64,000 nucleotides of DNA from Pelodictyon luteolum DSM 273. Its GTDB lineage: Bacteria; Bacteroidota; Chlorobiia; Chlorobiales; Chlorobiaceae. Positions 1 to 7,652 of this stretch are shown one piece after another. Numbering within the stretch: position 1 is the stretch's first letter; each line of letters starts with the position of its first letter. The stretch spans positions 373,001 through 437,000 of the forward strand of contig NC_007512.1 in NCBI RefSeq assembly GCF_000012485.1, in the 5' to 3' direction. A program made the translations under genes and the position numbers. Under the pieces are notes generated by a model, which ran no database searches, was not told the origin of the DNA, and worked only from the letters and a program-made list of their open reading frames with translations.

Positions 1-1696
1 CATCGTCCGGGTCGGGCTGCTCGGCCGCAAGCGACACCCGGCTGAACACTCCTGTCTCATAGAGGTTCTCGACCGATTCCTTCGCTTTGCCATAGATTAC
101 GGCCCTTGAAGTGTCAATCTTGATCTCGCGCTGTACCGGGGTCGGACCCGTGATGTTGCGGTCCTGCGAGATGACGATGGAGCCGGCTTTGCCGGAGGTG
201 AGGGCGACAGAGATGGTACCTCCGGAAAGTGAAGGAGATTTCAGGTTCACGAAGACGTAACCCTTCTGCCGATAAGCCCGCACCAGATTCTCAAGCGCCA
301 GGGTGCCCGCCCGGTTGGTGTATACCCTCTCCATTACCGGCGCGAAGCATGCGGCCTGTTCATCGAATGAGAGCACGCCCGTCGGCCCTCCGCTGATGCG
401 CACCTGACGTATGGCGGGCAGCGGTACAAGATGGAACACCACCCGCTTCCTCCGGCTGTCGAGTTCCGCCCACACCCTTGTGAAGAGGTCAGTTTCGAGC
501 AGTTCGCGGAGTGCCATCCTGGTATCGGTGGCATTTCGCACGATTCCCGATACTATGCGGTAGTGTTCGATGTACTCCGCGCTTTCTTCCGGGAACTGCA
601 CTTCTTTGCGCCATCCTTTGATGGGAGACGGGGCACTTCTCCCCTCGCCCTCGGCGATGCTTCGCTTGATGGTGCCGGCCAGTACCTTTCCCTTCTGGTA
701 GCCAACCTTGACGAGCCCGTCTATGTCCGAAAAGTCTGTGGCCATCCGGCCTTCAAGGTCGGGCGCAATGACGATGTCGGCCCGTTCGAGCTGTGCGGGG
801 TACTGCAGCTTGGTGAGGATGGTCATCGCCTGATCGGCGGCTTTCCATGGCAGGTCGAGCTCGCGGCCTGTGGCGTACATGCTGCCGTGGGTGTCGACGG
901 CGATCCTGTAGCCTGCATCGAATGCGTCGAGCTCGTCGACCGGCAGGTTGGCCACAAGTCCGCCGTCCACCAGTTCCTCTGAACCGCGGCGGATGGGGGA
1001 GAAGAGCACCGGTATGGTGCTGCTTGCCCGCATGGCTTCGGAGAGCGAGCCGGAGGAAAGGGTGACGCGGCGGCCCGTGACGAGGTCGGTCGTTACCGCC
1101 CTGAACTGGACGGGCAGCTCATTGAAGTCGCCTGAGGCCGGGTAGAGGGCGTTGATTACGAGGAGGTCGAGTGTTTCTGTCAATGCCTGCGCTGAATTGA
1201 GCGAGCGCGGAATGACAAGTTTCAGTTTGTCGAAGCGGATGGCGACGGTGGAGCGGTCGCGGACCCGCTGCTGCTCGAGAAATACGTTCGAGCGGGAGTA
1301 GTCGTCGTTGCCGATGGTGACGATAGACTGCCAGGGCAGGCTGTGGGCGATGGCCTGAAGTTCCGAAGGGGTGTAGCCGCAGCTGTAAAGGCCGCCGATG
1401 ACGGCGCCCATGCTGGTGCCTGCGATATGGTCGATGGGTACCTGTTCCTCTTCGAGTGCCTTCAGGACGCCGATCTGCGATATGCCGTTGGCCCCGCCGC
1501 CCGACAGCGCAAGGCCGACAGTTTTCCTGAAGGGGCGCATGGCGGGGGTGAGCAGATAGCGCCGGGAGGGAACGCTGAGGGTGTCGGGCCAGACGGTAAG
1601 GGTCCTTCCTTCGGCACAGGATGGCCCCGGAGGGCCGGACGCACAGAGAACAGCCGCCAGAGCGAGGGAAAGGAGGAGGGGTCTCAGGTTCAGCAA
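1..1696 (-). CDS. Patatin-like phospholipase with POTRA domains (3' end beyond window)
   Basis: I translated this gene from the reverse strand; it is open to the left edge, giving 565 visible residues. I chose the TTG start at 1696 because GGAG lies 8 bases upstream and it gives a hydrophobic signal peptide (residues 6-20, possible cleavage near A28). The patatin fold is clear: glycine-rich oxyanion motif GGGANG at 66-71, nucleophile elbow GTSMG with Ser95, and the DGG motif with catalytic Asp244. After about residue 425 the sequence looks like POTRA repeats (AIRQVRISGG..., then ENLVRAYRQKGYVFVNL). Known proteins of this architecture (PlpD-like, type Vd) continue into an Omp85 beta-barrel, which would lie outside the window. 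The likely role is a lipid acyl hydrolase at the outer membrane or secreted by its own barrel. It is divergent from accD. The family is sure; the barrel is inferred. Confidence 0.88.
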   Translation of the reverse strand, partial: MLNLRPLLLSLALAAVLCASGPPGPSCAEGRTLTVWPDTLSVPSRRYLLTPAMRPFRKTVGLALSGGGANGISQIGVLKALEEEQVPIDHIAGTSMGAVIGGLYSCGYTPSELQAIAHSLPWQSIVTIGNDDYSRSNVFLEQQRVRDRSTVAIRFDKLKLVIPRSLNSAQALTETLDLLVINALYPASGDFNELPVQFRAVTTDLVTGRRVTLSSGSLSEAMRASSTIPVLFSPIRRGSEELVDGGLVANLPVDELDAFDAGYRIAVDTHGSMYATGRELDLPWKAADQAMTILTKLQYPAQLERADIVIAPDLEGRMATDFSDIDGLVKVGYQKGKVLAGTIKRSIAEGEGRSAPSPIKGWRKEVQFPEESAEYIEHYRIVSGIVRNATDTRMALRELLETDLFTRVWAELDSRRKRVVFHLVPLPAIRQVRISGGPTGVLSFDEQAACFAPVMERVYTNRAGTLALENLVRAYRQKGYVFVNLKSPSLSGGTISVALTSGKAGSIVISQDRNITGPTPVQREIKIDTSRAVIYGKAKESVENLYETGVFSRVSLAAEQPDPDD

Positions 1697-1815
1697 GTGG
1701 TGCGCTCCGTGTTCATCGGCTTCAGACCGGGGGATCGTGAAGGACGCGTTTGAGTTTGTCGTGCCGACAGTATATCTTGTATCCTAATGTATAACCTTTA
1801 GCCCTAATTGTAAAG
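1697..1815. promoter_or_regulatory. Divergent intergenic region, patatin gene / accD
   Basis: This 119-base gap separates two divergently transcribed genes and must carry both 5' control regions. The accD-proximal half is AT-rich compared with its surroundings (about 1755-1810). I see no clear consensus -35/-10 pair. Upstream of accD there is only a weak ribosome site (TAAAG). Confidence 0.4.
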
Positions 1816-2661
1816 ATGGTCTGGTTCAAACGGGTAAAACCCTTTATACGCACTACCGACAGGCGCGATGTTCCCGAAGGGCTCTGGTCGAAATGCGAAG
1901 ACTGCGGCGCCATGCTCCACCGCCGCCAGCTTGAGGAGAACCTCAACACCTGCAACGAGTGCGGCCATCATTTCCGCATCTCCCCCTACCGCTACTTCTC
2001 CATCCTGTTCGACAACGAAGAGTTCACCGAGTTCGACGACTGCCTGCGCGCAGCCGACCCCCTCACCTTCGTTGATACCAAGAAGTATCCCGACCGGGTG
2101 CACGACACCATAGAGAAGAGCGGCAAGACGGAAGCCTGCCGCAACGCCTTCGGCAAAAGTGCCGGCGCCGACCTCGTCATATCGGCCATGGACTTCGGGT
2201 TCATCGGCGGCTCGATGGGTTCGGTTGTCGGCGAGAAGATTTCGCGCGCAGCCGACAAGGCGATCGAGCTCAACGCTCCGCTTATCGTCATCTCTCAGTC
2301 GGGAGGTGCGCGCATGATGGAGGGCGCTTTCAGCCTCATGCAGATGGCAAAGACCGCCGCACGCCTCACCCGCCTCGGCGAGAACAGGCTCCCATTCATA
2401 TCCCTCATGACCGACCCCACCATGGGCGGCATAAGCGCATCCTTCGCCATGCTCGGTGACCTCAACATCAGCGAGCCCAAGGCCCTTATCGGGTTTGCCG
2501 GCCCGCGTGTCATCCGCGACACCATCAAACGCGACCTTCCTGAAGGGTTCCAGCGCGCCGAGTTCCTGCAGGAACACGGGTTCGTGGATATGATCGTCCA
2601 CCGTAAGGAGCTCAAGCAGCGCCTCGCAAAGACGCTTGCGATGATGCGCGTGGAGGGCTGA
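1816..2661 (+). CDS. accD: Acetyl-CoA carboxylase carboxyltransferase subunit beta
   Basis: AccD is the beta half of the carboxyltransferase that moves the carboxyl group from biotin-BCCP to acetyl-CoA, giving malonyl-CoA for fatty-acid synthesis in the cytoplasm. The 281-residue length is normal for the family. The N-terminal four-cysteine zinc ribbon is intact (C27, C30, C46, C49). It is followed by the crotonase-like carboxyltransferase core with the expected glycine-rich stretches ([49 protein letters not shown]). Its partner accA is not in the window. The gene stands alone and ends at a strong intrinsic terminator, so it is probably monocistronic. The start is the first ATG that gives the normal family N-terminus. 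Confidence 0.97.
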   Translation: MVWFKRVKPFIRTTDRRDVPEGLWSKCEDCGAMLHRRQLEENLNTCNECGHHFRISPYRYFSILFDNEEFTEFDDCLRAADPLTFVDTKKYPDRVHDTIEKSGKTEACRNAFGKSAGADLVISAMDFGFIGGSMGSVVGEKISRAADKAIELNAPLIVISQSGGARMMEGAFSLMQMAKTAARLTRLGENRLPFISLMTDPTMGGISASFAMLGDLNISEPKALIGFAGPRVIRDTIKRDLPEGFQRAEFLQEHGFVDMIVHRKELKQRLAKTLAMMRVEG

Positions 2662-2696
2662 ACAGGAGCTCCCCTGGAATGGCCATAAACCAGTTA

Positions 2697-2739
2697 GCCC
2701 CGTTCGGAGCATGTGTGCCGAACGGGGCTTTTCCGTTTT
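2697..2739 (+). terminator. Rho-independent terminator after accD
   Basis: An 11-bp perfect inverted repeat (2697-2707 with 2718-2728, GC-rich) encloses a 10-base loop and is followed by TTTT, CCG and TTTT. It lies 36 bases after the accD stop. It also sits just downstream of the 3' end of the minus-strand toxin remnant. Confidence 0.93.
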
Positions 2740-2770
2740 GGAGCGGATGATGGATGATGGACGACTGGTC

Positions 2771-3057
2771 TTACGGATTGGGGGCGTGCTGGGCGGTATG
2801 GAACACCGCAAGAACCAGTACCCTGTCAGCATCTGCCATGTAGACTATAAGGTAGGGCAGGTCTGAAAAATCGAGCTCTCGTGTTCCGTAAGGGCGACCG
2901 GGTTTTCCTCTGCCGGGGTAGTGTGCCAGCTGCTCCTTGACCTTCGTTACCAGCTTCAGTACTGTTTGTAGTGCGGCGCGTTCGCTGTCCTGTTTGAACT
3001 GTAGGCCTCTATTTCAGCAAGGCGCAGCAGCGCCCTTTCAGTCCACACTATCTGCAA
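2771..3057 (-). pseudogene. RelE/ParE-type toxin, frameshifted
   Basis: On the reverse strand, a TTG at 3057 with GGAG 7 bases upstream starts MQIVWTERALLRLAEIEAY. The reading then has to shift by one base near 2997 to continue as FKQDSERAALQTVLKLVTKV and on through RGKPGRPYGTREL and DLPYLIVYMADADRVLVLAVFHTAQ to the TAA at 2771. The span is 287 bases, one short of a 95-codon gene plus stop, so a single base is missing. The C-terminal half, typical of RelE/ParE plasmid-stabilization toxins (mRNA interferase or gyrase inhibitor), is otherwise intact. It overlaps the end of the antitoxin gene, the usual antitoxin-toxin order. It is inactive unless the shift is a sequencing error. Confidence 0.8.
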
Positions 3058-3207
3058 TGCGCCGCTCCAGTTTCTTGATAAGAGTGTCGTTGTCGATGTA
3101 CCTGCCGGCTCTCTGTCCTCAAGTCCCTCCTCGATGCATTTGAGCTGCCATTCATTCATATCCAGGTACTGATGCTCGAGCTCGACCGTCTTTTCGTCAT
3201 CTGTCAT
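3038..3207 (-). pseudogene. Antitoxin partner of the RelE/ParE toxin, frameshifted
   Basis: Starting at the ATG at 3207, the reverse strand reads MTDDEKTVELEHQYLDMNEW and on to GLEDRE. There the frame breaks. Moving to the neighbouring frame gives AGRYIDNDTLIKKLERRI and then ADSVD followed by the TGA at 3040-3038. The 170-base span is one base short of 171, so one base seems to be missing in the AGAGAGCC run (around 3108). Small antitoxins of this kind bind the toxin and autorepress the operon. The stop region overlaps the toxin start. Read without the shift, the frame runs on into toxin sequence and makes an artificial fusion. Confidence 0.75.
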
Positions 3208-3390
3208 GCGGAAGGCGAATCGTGGCCGATGGCCGAGGGGATAGAGGCAGTACCGGCAGCGATGCGTGCTTCTGCCGACTGGCAGCCGCTGAAGGTCTGA
3301 TGTTTTTTTGCGACAACATCGCGCACTATCGTTATCTTCAAGGAAAGGAAGCCGATACGTGATGCTTCCGATAACCCAAGCAGTACGGTT
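3208..3390. other. Intergenic region between toxin-antitoxin remnant and subtilase gene
   Basis: A 183-base gap lies between divergent genes. It includes a T7 run (3303-3309) and the sequence AAGGAAAGG near 3340, but neither is positioned as a ribosome site for the ATG at 3391. I see no RNA gene and no convincing promoter consensus. Confidence 0.3.
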
Positions 3391-5469
3391 ATGAAAAAGA
3401 GTACCCCCGCCAGTATCCTCCAGCAGCACAGAGAACAGCATTTTCCCGGACAGCAGTCCCCCTTGTCCCTGGGGAACGATGCTGAACTGCTTTCGCGGTT
3501 CGGAAGCCATGCCTATGACAGCCTGTATGATGTGCTTGAACCCCTCTCCAGAATCAGTGATGACGACCGGCACGGGCCCGGGTCGATCGATACGGATTTC
3601 ACTCCAGGTGGCGCAGGCCGCAGGGTCGACAGGGTCGCTCCCGAGGTATTGGCGTTCAGCCCGTCGGACGGCAGCCTGAATGTAGCCCTCGATGCGGATG
3701 TCGTCGTGACCTTCAGCGAGTCGGTTGCGGCCGGCAGTGGCCTGATAGAACTTCACGCCGGCTCGGCCACAGGGGAACTGCTCTATACTTTTGACGTATC
3801 CGATACCAGCCAGGTGTCGTTCGCAGGAAATGTCCTGACGATCGACCCGTCGTTCGATCTCGATGCCGATATCCACTATTATCTCACCATCGGGTTCGGC
3901 GCAGTCACCGATTTGGCGGGCAACGCCTATGTCGGCACCTCATCATACGACTTCACCACGATCTCCCTGGCGGATGCCACCGCCCCGACGGTTACGGCGT
4001 TCAGTCCCGCCGACGGGAGCCTCGATGTGGATACGGACGCAAACATCACCATCACCTTCAGCGAGGCGGTAAGCGCCGGCAGCGGGCTGATCGAGCTGCA
4101 TGCAGATTCGCCGGCCGGTGAGCTGATATACGGATTCGACGTCACCGACGGCAGCCAGGTGTCGTTTGATGGGAATGTCCTGACGATCGATCCGTCGTTC
4201 GATCTCGATGCCGCCACCCATTATTATCTCGCGATCGGGGATGGTGCGGTAACCGATCTTGCCGGGAACAGCTACGTGGGGACCGATGCCTATGACTTCA
4301 CGACGGGTTTCGATGCCCCGTCGTGGGATCCGGTATCCGGATACGGTATGGTCGACGCTGCAGCCGCCATCGAGCTTGCCACCGGAACGGCTCTCGCCGA
4401 TGCGGACCTTTTCGGCGACGGCTATGGCGTATGGGACTGGGGGCTGAACCTGATCGATGCACCCGATGCGTGGCAGGCCGGCTATACCGGAGAAGGTATC
4501 GTCGTCGCTGTCATCGATACCGGCGTCAACTACTTCCACAGCGACCTGTACGACAACATCTGGATCAATACGCTTGAGATCGAGGGAAACGGGATCGATG
4601 ACGACGGCAACGGGTATGTCGATGACATTTTCGGTTACGACTTCGTCAACGACGACGGATACGCCTTCGATGACAATGGCCACGGGACCCATGTCTCGGG
4701 GATCATCGCCGGCCTCTATGACGACATCGGTGTGACGGGGGTGGCCTACGATGCGTCCATAATGGCGGTGAAGGTGCTCGATGCGGAAGGAACCGGAACC
4801 TTCCTTGACGTCTCCTCAGGCATATACTATGCTGTGGACAACGGCGCAGATGTCATCAATCTTTCCCTTGGGGCGTATGACGCCGTCTCGCTCGATCTGG
4901 TGCTTGCGCTCGAGTACGCCTTCGACAGCGGCGTCATCGTCAGCATGGCCGCAGGAAACGATGGCCTTTCGAGCCCGACCTACCCGGCGGTTCTTGCGGA
5001 AACGGAGGGCGGAATAGCCGTGGGCGCGATCGACAGCGACGGATCGGTTGCGTACTTCAGCAACGATGCGGGAAGCGTCGATCCGTACGATTATGTCGTG
5101 GCGCCGGGCGTGAGCGTCTACAGTACCTACCTGGACGACTCCTACGCCATAATGAGCGGCACGTCGATGGCGACGCCGTACGTTTCCGGTGTCGCGGCAC
5201 TGCTGCTTGATGCACAGGCCGACTTCGCTTCCGACTGGACTCTCGACCAGCTTGAGGAGATCATCTCCACCTCCGCCCAGTCCCTTGACTCGCTCATTGC
5301 GGCCGCGACCGGAGACCCGTCTTCCGAGTCGGACGATGCCCTCGCTTCCGCTCTCCCGGCAGACACCGCTCCCGAGGGGGTATTCACGACGGATGTGGTG
5401 CTCGAAGAGGTCTCGATGATGGGCATATCCTCATTCCTTGACGACCTGCCCGAGGTATACATGGCCTGA
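3391..5469 (+). CDS. Subtilisin-like serine protease (S8) with two N-terminal Ig-like repeats
   Basis: This 692-residue protein begins with about 80 unrecognised, polar residues and no signal peptide. Two SbsA/Big_5-type Ig-like repeats follow (about 84-192 and 199-307, offset 115 residues, closely similar in DNA). The rest is a peptidase S8 domain (about 345-650) with the complete catalytic set: Asp376 in VIDTGV, His431 in GHGTHVSG, oxyanion Asn523 in AAGNDG and Ser592 in GTSMATP. The protein is acidic, as expected for an extracellular calcium-using protease. Without a Sec signal, export by a type I-like route with an uncleaved C-terminal signal is plausible; the tail is MMGISSFLDDLPEVYMA. 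A processing role for the giant surface proteins nearby is possible but unproven. An upstream in-frame TAA makes the ATG at 3391 the first available ATG. Confidence 0.93.
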   Translation: MKKSTPASILQQHREQHFPGQQSPLSLGNDAELLSRFGSHAYDSLYDVLEPLSRISDDDRHGPGSIDTDFTPGGAGRRVDRVAPEVLAFSPSDGSLNVALDADVVVTFSESVAAGSGLIELHAGSATGELLYTFDVSDTSQVSFAGNVLTIDPSFDLDADIHYYLTIGFGAVTDLAGNAYVGTSSYDFTTISLADATAPTVTAFSPADGSLDVDTDANITITFSEAVSAGSGLIELHADSPAGELIYGFDVTDGSQVSFDGNVLTIDPSFDLDAATHYYLAIGDGAVTDLAGNSYVGTDAYDFTTGFDAPSWDPVSGYGMVDAAAAIELATGTALADADLFGDGYGVWDWGLNLIDAPDAWQAGYTGEGIVVAVIDTGVNYFHSDLYDNIWINTLEIEGNGIDDDGNGYVDDIFGYDFVNDDGYAFDDNGHGTHVSGIIAGLYDDIGVTGVAYDASIMAVKVLDAEGTGTFLDVSSGIYYAVDNGADVINLSLGAYDAVSLDLVLALEYAFDSGVIVSMAAGNDGLSSPTYPAVLAETEGGIAVGAIDSDGSVAYFSNDAGSVDPYDYVVAPGVSVYSTYLDDSYAIMSGTSMATPYVSGVAALLLDAQADFASDWTLDQLEEIISTSAQSLDSLIAAATGDPSSESDDALASALPADTAPEGVFTTDVVLEEVSMMGISSFLDDLPEVYMA
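3640..4300 (+). repeat. Tandem pair of 345-bp Ig-like repeat units in the subtilase gene
   Basis: Two consecutive units of 345 bases (115 codons) encode the Ig-like domains. Corresponding stretches are nearly identical; for example the segment around 3831-3870 recurs at 4176-4215 with a single mismatch over about 35 bases. This points to a fairly recent internal duplication. Confidence 0.85.
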
Positions 5470-5597
5470 GGCTTGGCGCCATAGGCCTCGAGTTCTCCGC
5501 AAAGTCAACGGTGCGCCGGATTGCCCGCCAGTCAGGCGCATGGACTCCGTTGCACTCGATGCCATGGGCGGGCAGGGCGTGACGGCCGGTATGTGAT

Positions 5598-6758
5598 GTG
5601 TTATATTGCTTTCCCGTCCGGCGCGGCCACGCGGTGACGGCGCTGACCATGAGGAAAATGGACGCCGCCGAATGGCAGGGGGTGAGGGTGGTGAACTACG
5701 CCATAACGAGGGGGATGGCCGAGAACGCGCATCCCTGGGTGAAGGATTTCGAGGTGAAGGCGATCCGGGGAGAGGCCTGCTTCCGCAGAGCCATGAAACT
5801 CAAAGCGGCTGGCTACACTCCTGACGTCATCGTCGCCCACCATGGCTGGGGCGAGAGCCTCTTCCTCAAGGAGGTGTGGCCGGAGGCGAAGCTCGGCATC
5901 TACTGCGAGTTCTACTACCGGGCGCACGGCGCCGACGTCGGTTTCGATCCCGAGTTCCCCCAGGCGGATCCCGAGGGTGCCGCCTGCCGGCTCAGGCTGA
6001 GGAATCTCAACAACATGCTGCACTTCGAAACGGCTGACGGGGCCATCAGTCCGACAGAGTGGCAGGCCGCCACCTTCCCGGAGCCGTTCCGCGAAAAGAT
6101 CACCGTCGCCCATGACGGCATCGACACCGCCCGGCTTGCGCCGGATCCCGGAGTCAAGCTCCGTCTCGGGAGCGGGCTTATGCTGACAAAGAAGGACGAG
6201 GTCGTAACCTTCGTCAACCGCAACTTCGAGCCTTACCGGGGCTACCACACCTTCATGCGTGTCCTGCCGGAGATCCTCAGGCGCCGGAGAGGCGCCCGGG
6301 TGCTCATCGTCGGCGGCGACGGGGTCAGCTACGGGGCGAAGGCGCCCGACGGGAAAAGCTGGAAGCGGATCTTTATCGATGAGGTTCGCCCGAAGATCGG
6401 CGATGCGGACTGGCAGCGGGTCCATTTTCTCGGCAGGGTGCCCTATGCGGACTTCGTCAGGCTCCTGCTCGAGGCGATGAGCTGCGGCTGCGCCATCCTC
6501 GGCAGCGACACGGGGCCGCTCATCGAGGCGATCCACCATGACGAGACGGGTCGGCTCGTGAACTTTTTCGACCAGGGCCGGCTTGCCGAAGAGGCCTGCG
6601 CCCTTCTCGACGATCCGGACGCCCGCCGGCGCCTCGGTGAAAACGCCCGGCGCTTCGCCCGCGAGACCTACGATCTCAATCGCGTCTGCCTGCCGAAGCA
6701 GCTGGCGTGGGTCGAGGGGCTGGTGCCCCTCAGCTCCAGCCGAGCGCCGAGGCCGTGA
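5598..6758 (+). CDS. Glycosyltransferase family 4-like protein, probably truncated and internally deleted
   Basis: The 386-residue product matches GT-B retaining glycosyltransferases that add sugars to envelope polysaccharides. The donor-side domain is clear ([57 protein letters not shown]). Two defects stand out. The N-terminus starts at [12 protein letters not shown], where relatives as I recall them have about 25 more residues (first beta strand and glycine loop); nothing in the upstream 128 bases restores them. At about 6461-6470 the sequence jumps from YADFVRLL to LEAMSCG, apparently omitting about 20 residues of the nucleotide-sugar binding region. The GTG start at 5598 is simply the first in-frame start. 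The 3' end overlaps thyX by 29 bases, tail to tail. It may be a non-functional remnant. Confidence 0.72.
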   Translation: MLYCFPVRRGHAVTALTMRKMDAAEWQGVRVVNYAITRGMAENAHPWVKDFEVKAIRGEACFRRAMKLKAAGYTPDVIVAHHGWGESLFLKEVWPEAKLGIYCEFYYRAHGADVGFDPEFPQADPEGAACRLRLRNLNNMLHFETADGAISPTEWQAATFPEPFREKITVAHDGIDTARLAPDPGVKLRLGSGLMLTKKDEVVTFVNRNFEPYRGYHTFMRVLPEILRRRRGARVLIVGGDGVSYGAKAPDGKSWKRIFIDEVRPKIGDADWQRVHFLGRVPYADFVRLLLEAMSCGCAILGSDTGPLIEAIHHDETGRLVNFFDQGRLAEEACALLDDPDARRRLGENARRFARETYDLNRVCLPKQLAWVEGLVPLSSSRAPRP

Positions 6759-7380
6759 CGGGGAAGCGCTCGACGAAGATCTTCCTGATTTCGAGGGCGA
6801 TGTCGCGGTGCTCCTTCTGGGTCGCCGGATCGGTGCGCACTTCAAGGTAGTGGATCCAGCTGCGGATCGAGCCTTTCATGTAGAGTTTCGTCTGGGTTGC
6901 GAGCGGCAGCATCGCACGGGCGCACTCCTTGGCTATTCCCTTCTCCAGCGCCGCCTCGTAGAGCGCCATGCTCTCCGTGGCCACCCTTTCCTGAGCCTCG
7001 TCGAACCATGCCACGGTCTCCGGCGGCAGGTCGTCGAGCGAGTTCTGGCGGTTCTTGCTGTCCTGCCGGCGCGGCGTGTAGCGCTCGATCGCCTGGGCCT
7101 TCGAATACCTCATGGAAAATTCCTGAAACGTGAAGCTCCTGTGTCTGAGGATTTGAGGGGAGATCGCCCGCGAGGTCACGATCTCGACCGTCATGTCCGC
7201 CATCTCGAAGATGCTCCAGTGCTTGTGTGCGATGCAGTAGGCAAGGAGCTTCTCATAGTCGGCGCTCTCCTGGTGCGGGCTCGATACCCTCGCACAGTAA
7301 GCCATGAGGCCTTCGGCGGTAAGGCTTTGGCCCTCTATGTTGATTTGCGGTGCAGTGAGGGCAATGAGGCGTACCTGCAT
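6730..7380 (-). CDS. thyX: Flavin-dependent thymidylate synthase
   Basis: ThyX makes dTMP from dUMP using methylene-tetrahydrofolate and NADPH through FAD, in place of ThyA. I chose the internal ATG at 7380 ([13 protein letters not shown], 216 aa) because it matches the family N-terminus. An upstream ATG at 7449 would add 23 atypical residues, and neither start has a good ribosome site. The signature RHR-x7-S is present (R79, H80, R81, S89 in [11 protein letters not shown]), as are [17 protein letters not shown] and the C-terminal Arg-containing helices that bind dUMP ([21 protein letters not shown]). It is tail to tail with the glycosyltransferase remnant. Confidence 0.95.
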   Translation of the reverse strand: MQVRLIALTAPQINIEGQSLTAEGLMAYCARVSSPHQESADYEKLLAYCIAHKHWSIFEMADMTVEIVTSRAISPQILRHRSFTFQEFSMRYSKAQAIERYTPRRQDSKNRQNSLDDLPPETVAWFDEAQERVATESMALYEAALEKGIAKECARAMLPLATQTKLYMKGSIRSWIHYLEVRTDPATQKEHRDIALEIRKIFVERFPVTASALGWS

Positions 7381-7652
7381 GGGAGGTCGGGATGAATGGT
7401 TCAAAAACCTAAATATACACCGACAGCCTGTTCCCTCCAATTCAGGCATAGGGTGGCTTTTACCGAGTCCTGTTGATGCAAGCTATCGCCGCGGGTTTGG
7501 TTTCATGGAGTTCGCGGGCACGCTGTCATTGAGGCTTCATTGTCAGAAATGTGAGGAAATGTGAGGATTGAGGGCTACGGCCTTTGCATATGTTTTGTGA
7601 TATTAATATTAACTTTACAGTAGTCTGAATTTTCCCGTTTCCCCCTTTGTTC
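7381..7652. other. Intergenic region upstream of giant protein 1
   Basis: This 272-base region is shared by the divergent thyX gene and giant gene 1. The part nearest the giant gene (about 7570-7640) is AT-rich and contains the palindrome ATATTAATAT, a plausible promoter area, but I see no strong sigma-70 consensus. No ribosome site precedes the start at 7653. The 5' side holds a short repeat (GTGAGGAAATGTGAGGATTG around 7550-7570) of unknown meaning. Confidence 0.35.

Noticed and set aside
1804-2832. 342-codon minus-strand frame across accD
   Set aside because: It is the antisense shadow of accD, has no recognisable domain and runs through the accD terminator.
2956-3876. 306-codon minus-strand frame covering the antitoxin and the 5' part of the subtilase gene
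   Set aside because: Its upstream half is antisense to the subtilase Ig repeats, and its downstream half joins antitoxin and toxin sequence only because of the frameshifts. It is not a real single gene.
5470-5597. Terminator after the subtilase gene
   Set aside because: Only a 5-bp GAGGC/GCCTC pairing without a T run is present.
5601-6845. 414-codon minus-strand frame opposite the glycosyltransferase
   Set aside because: It is antisense to a GC-rich gene with recognisable GT domains and shows no family resemblance itself.
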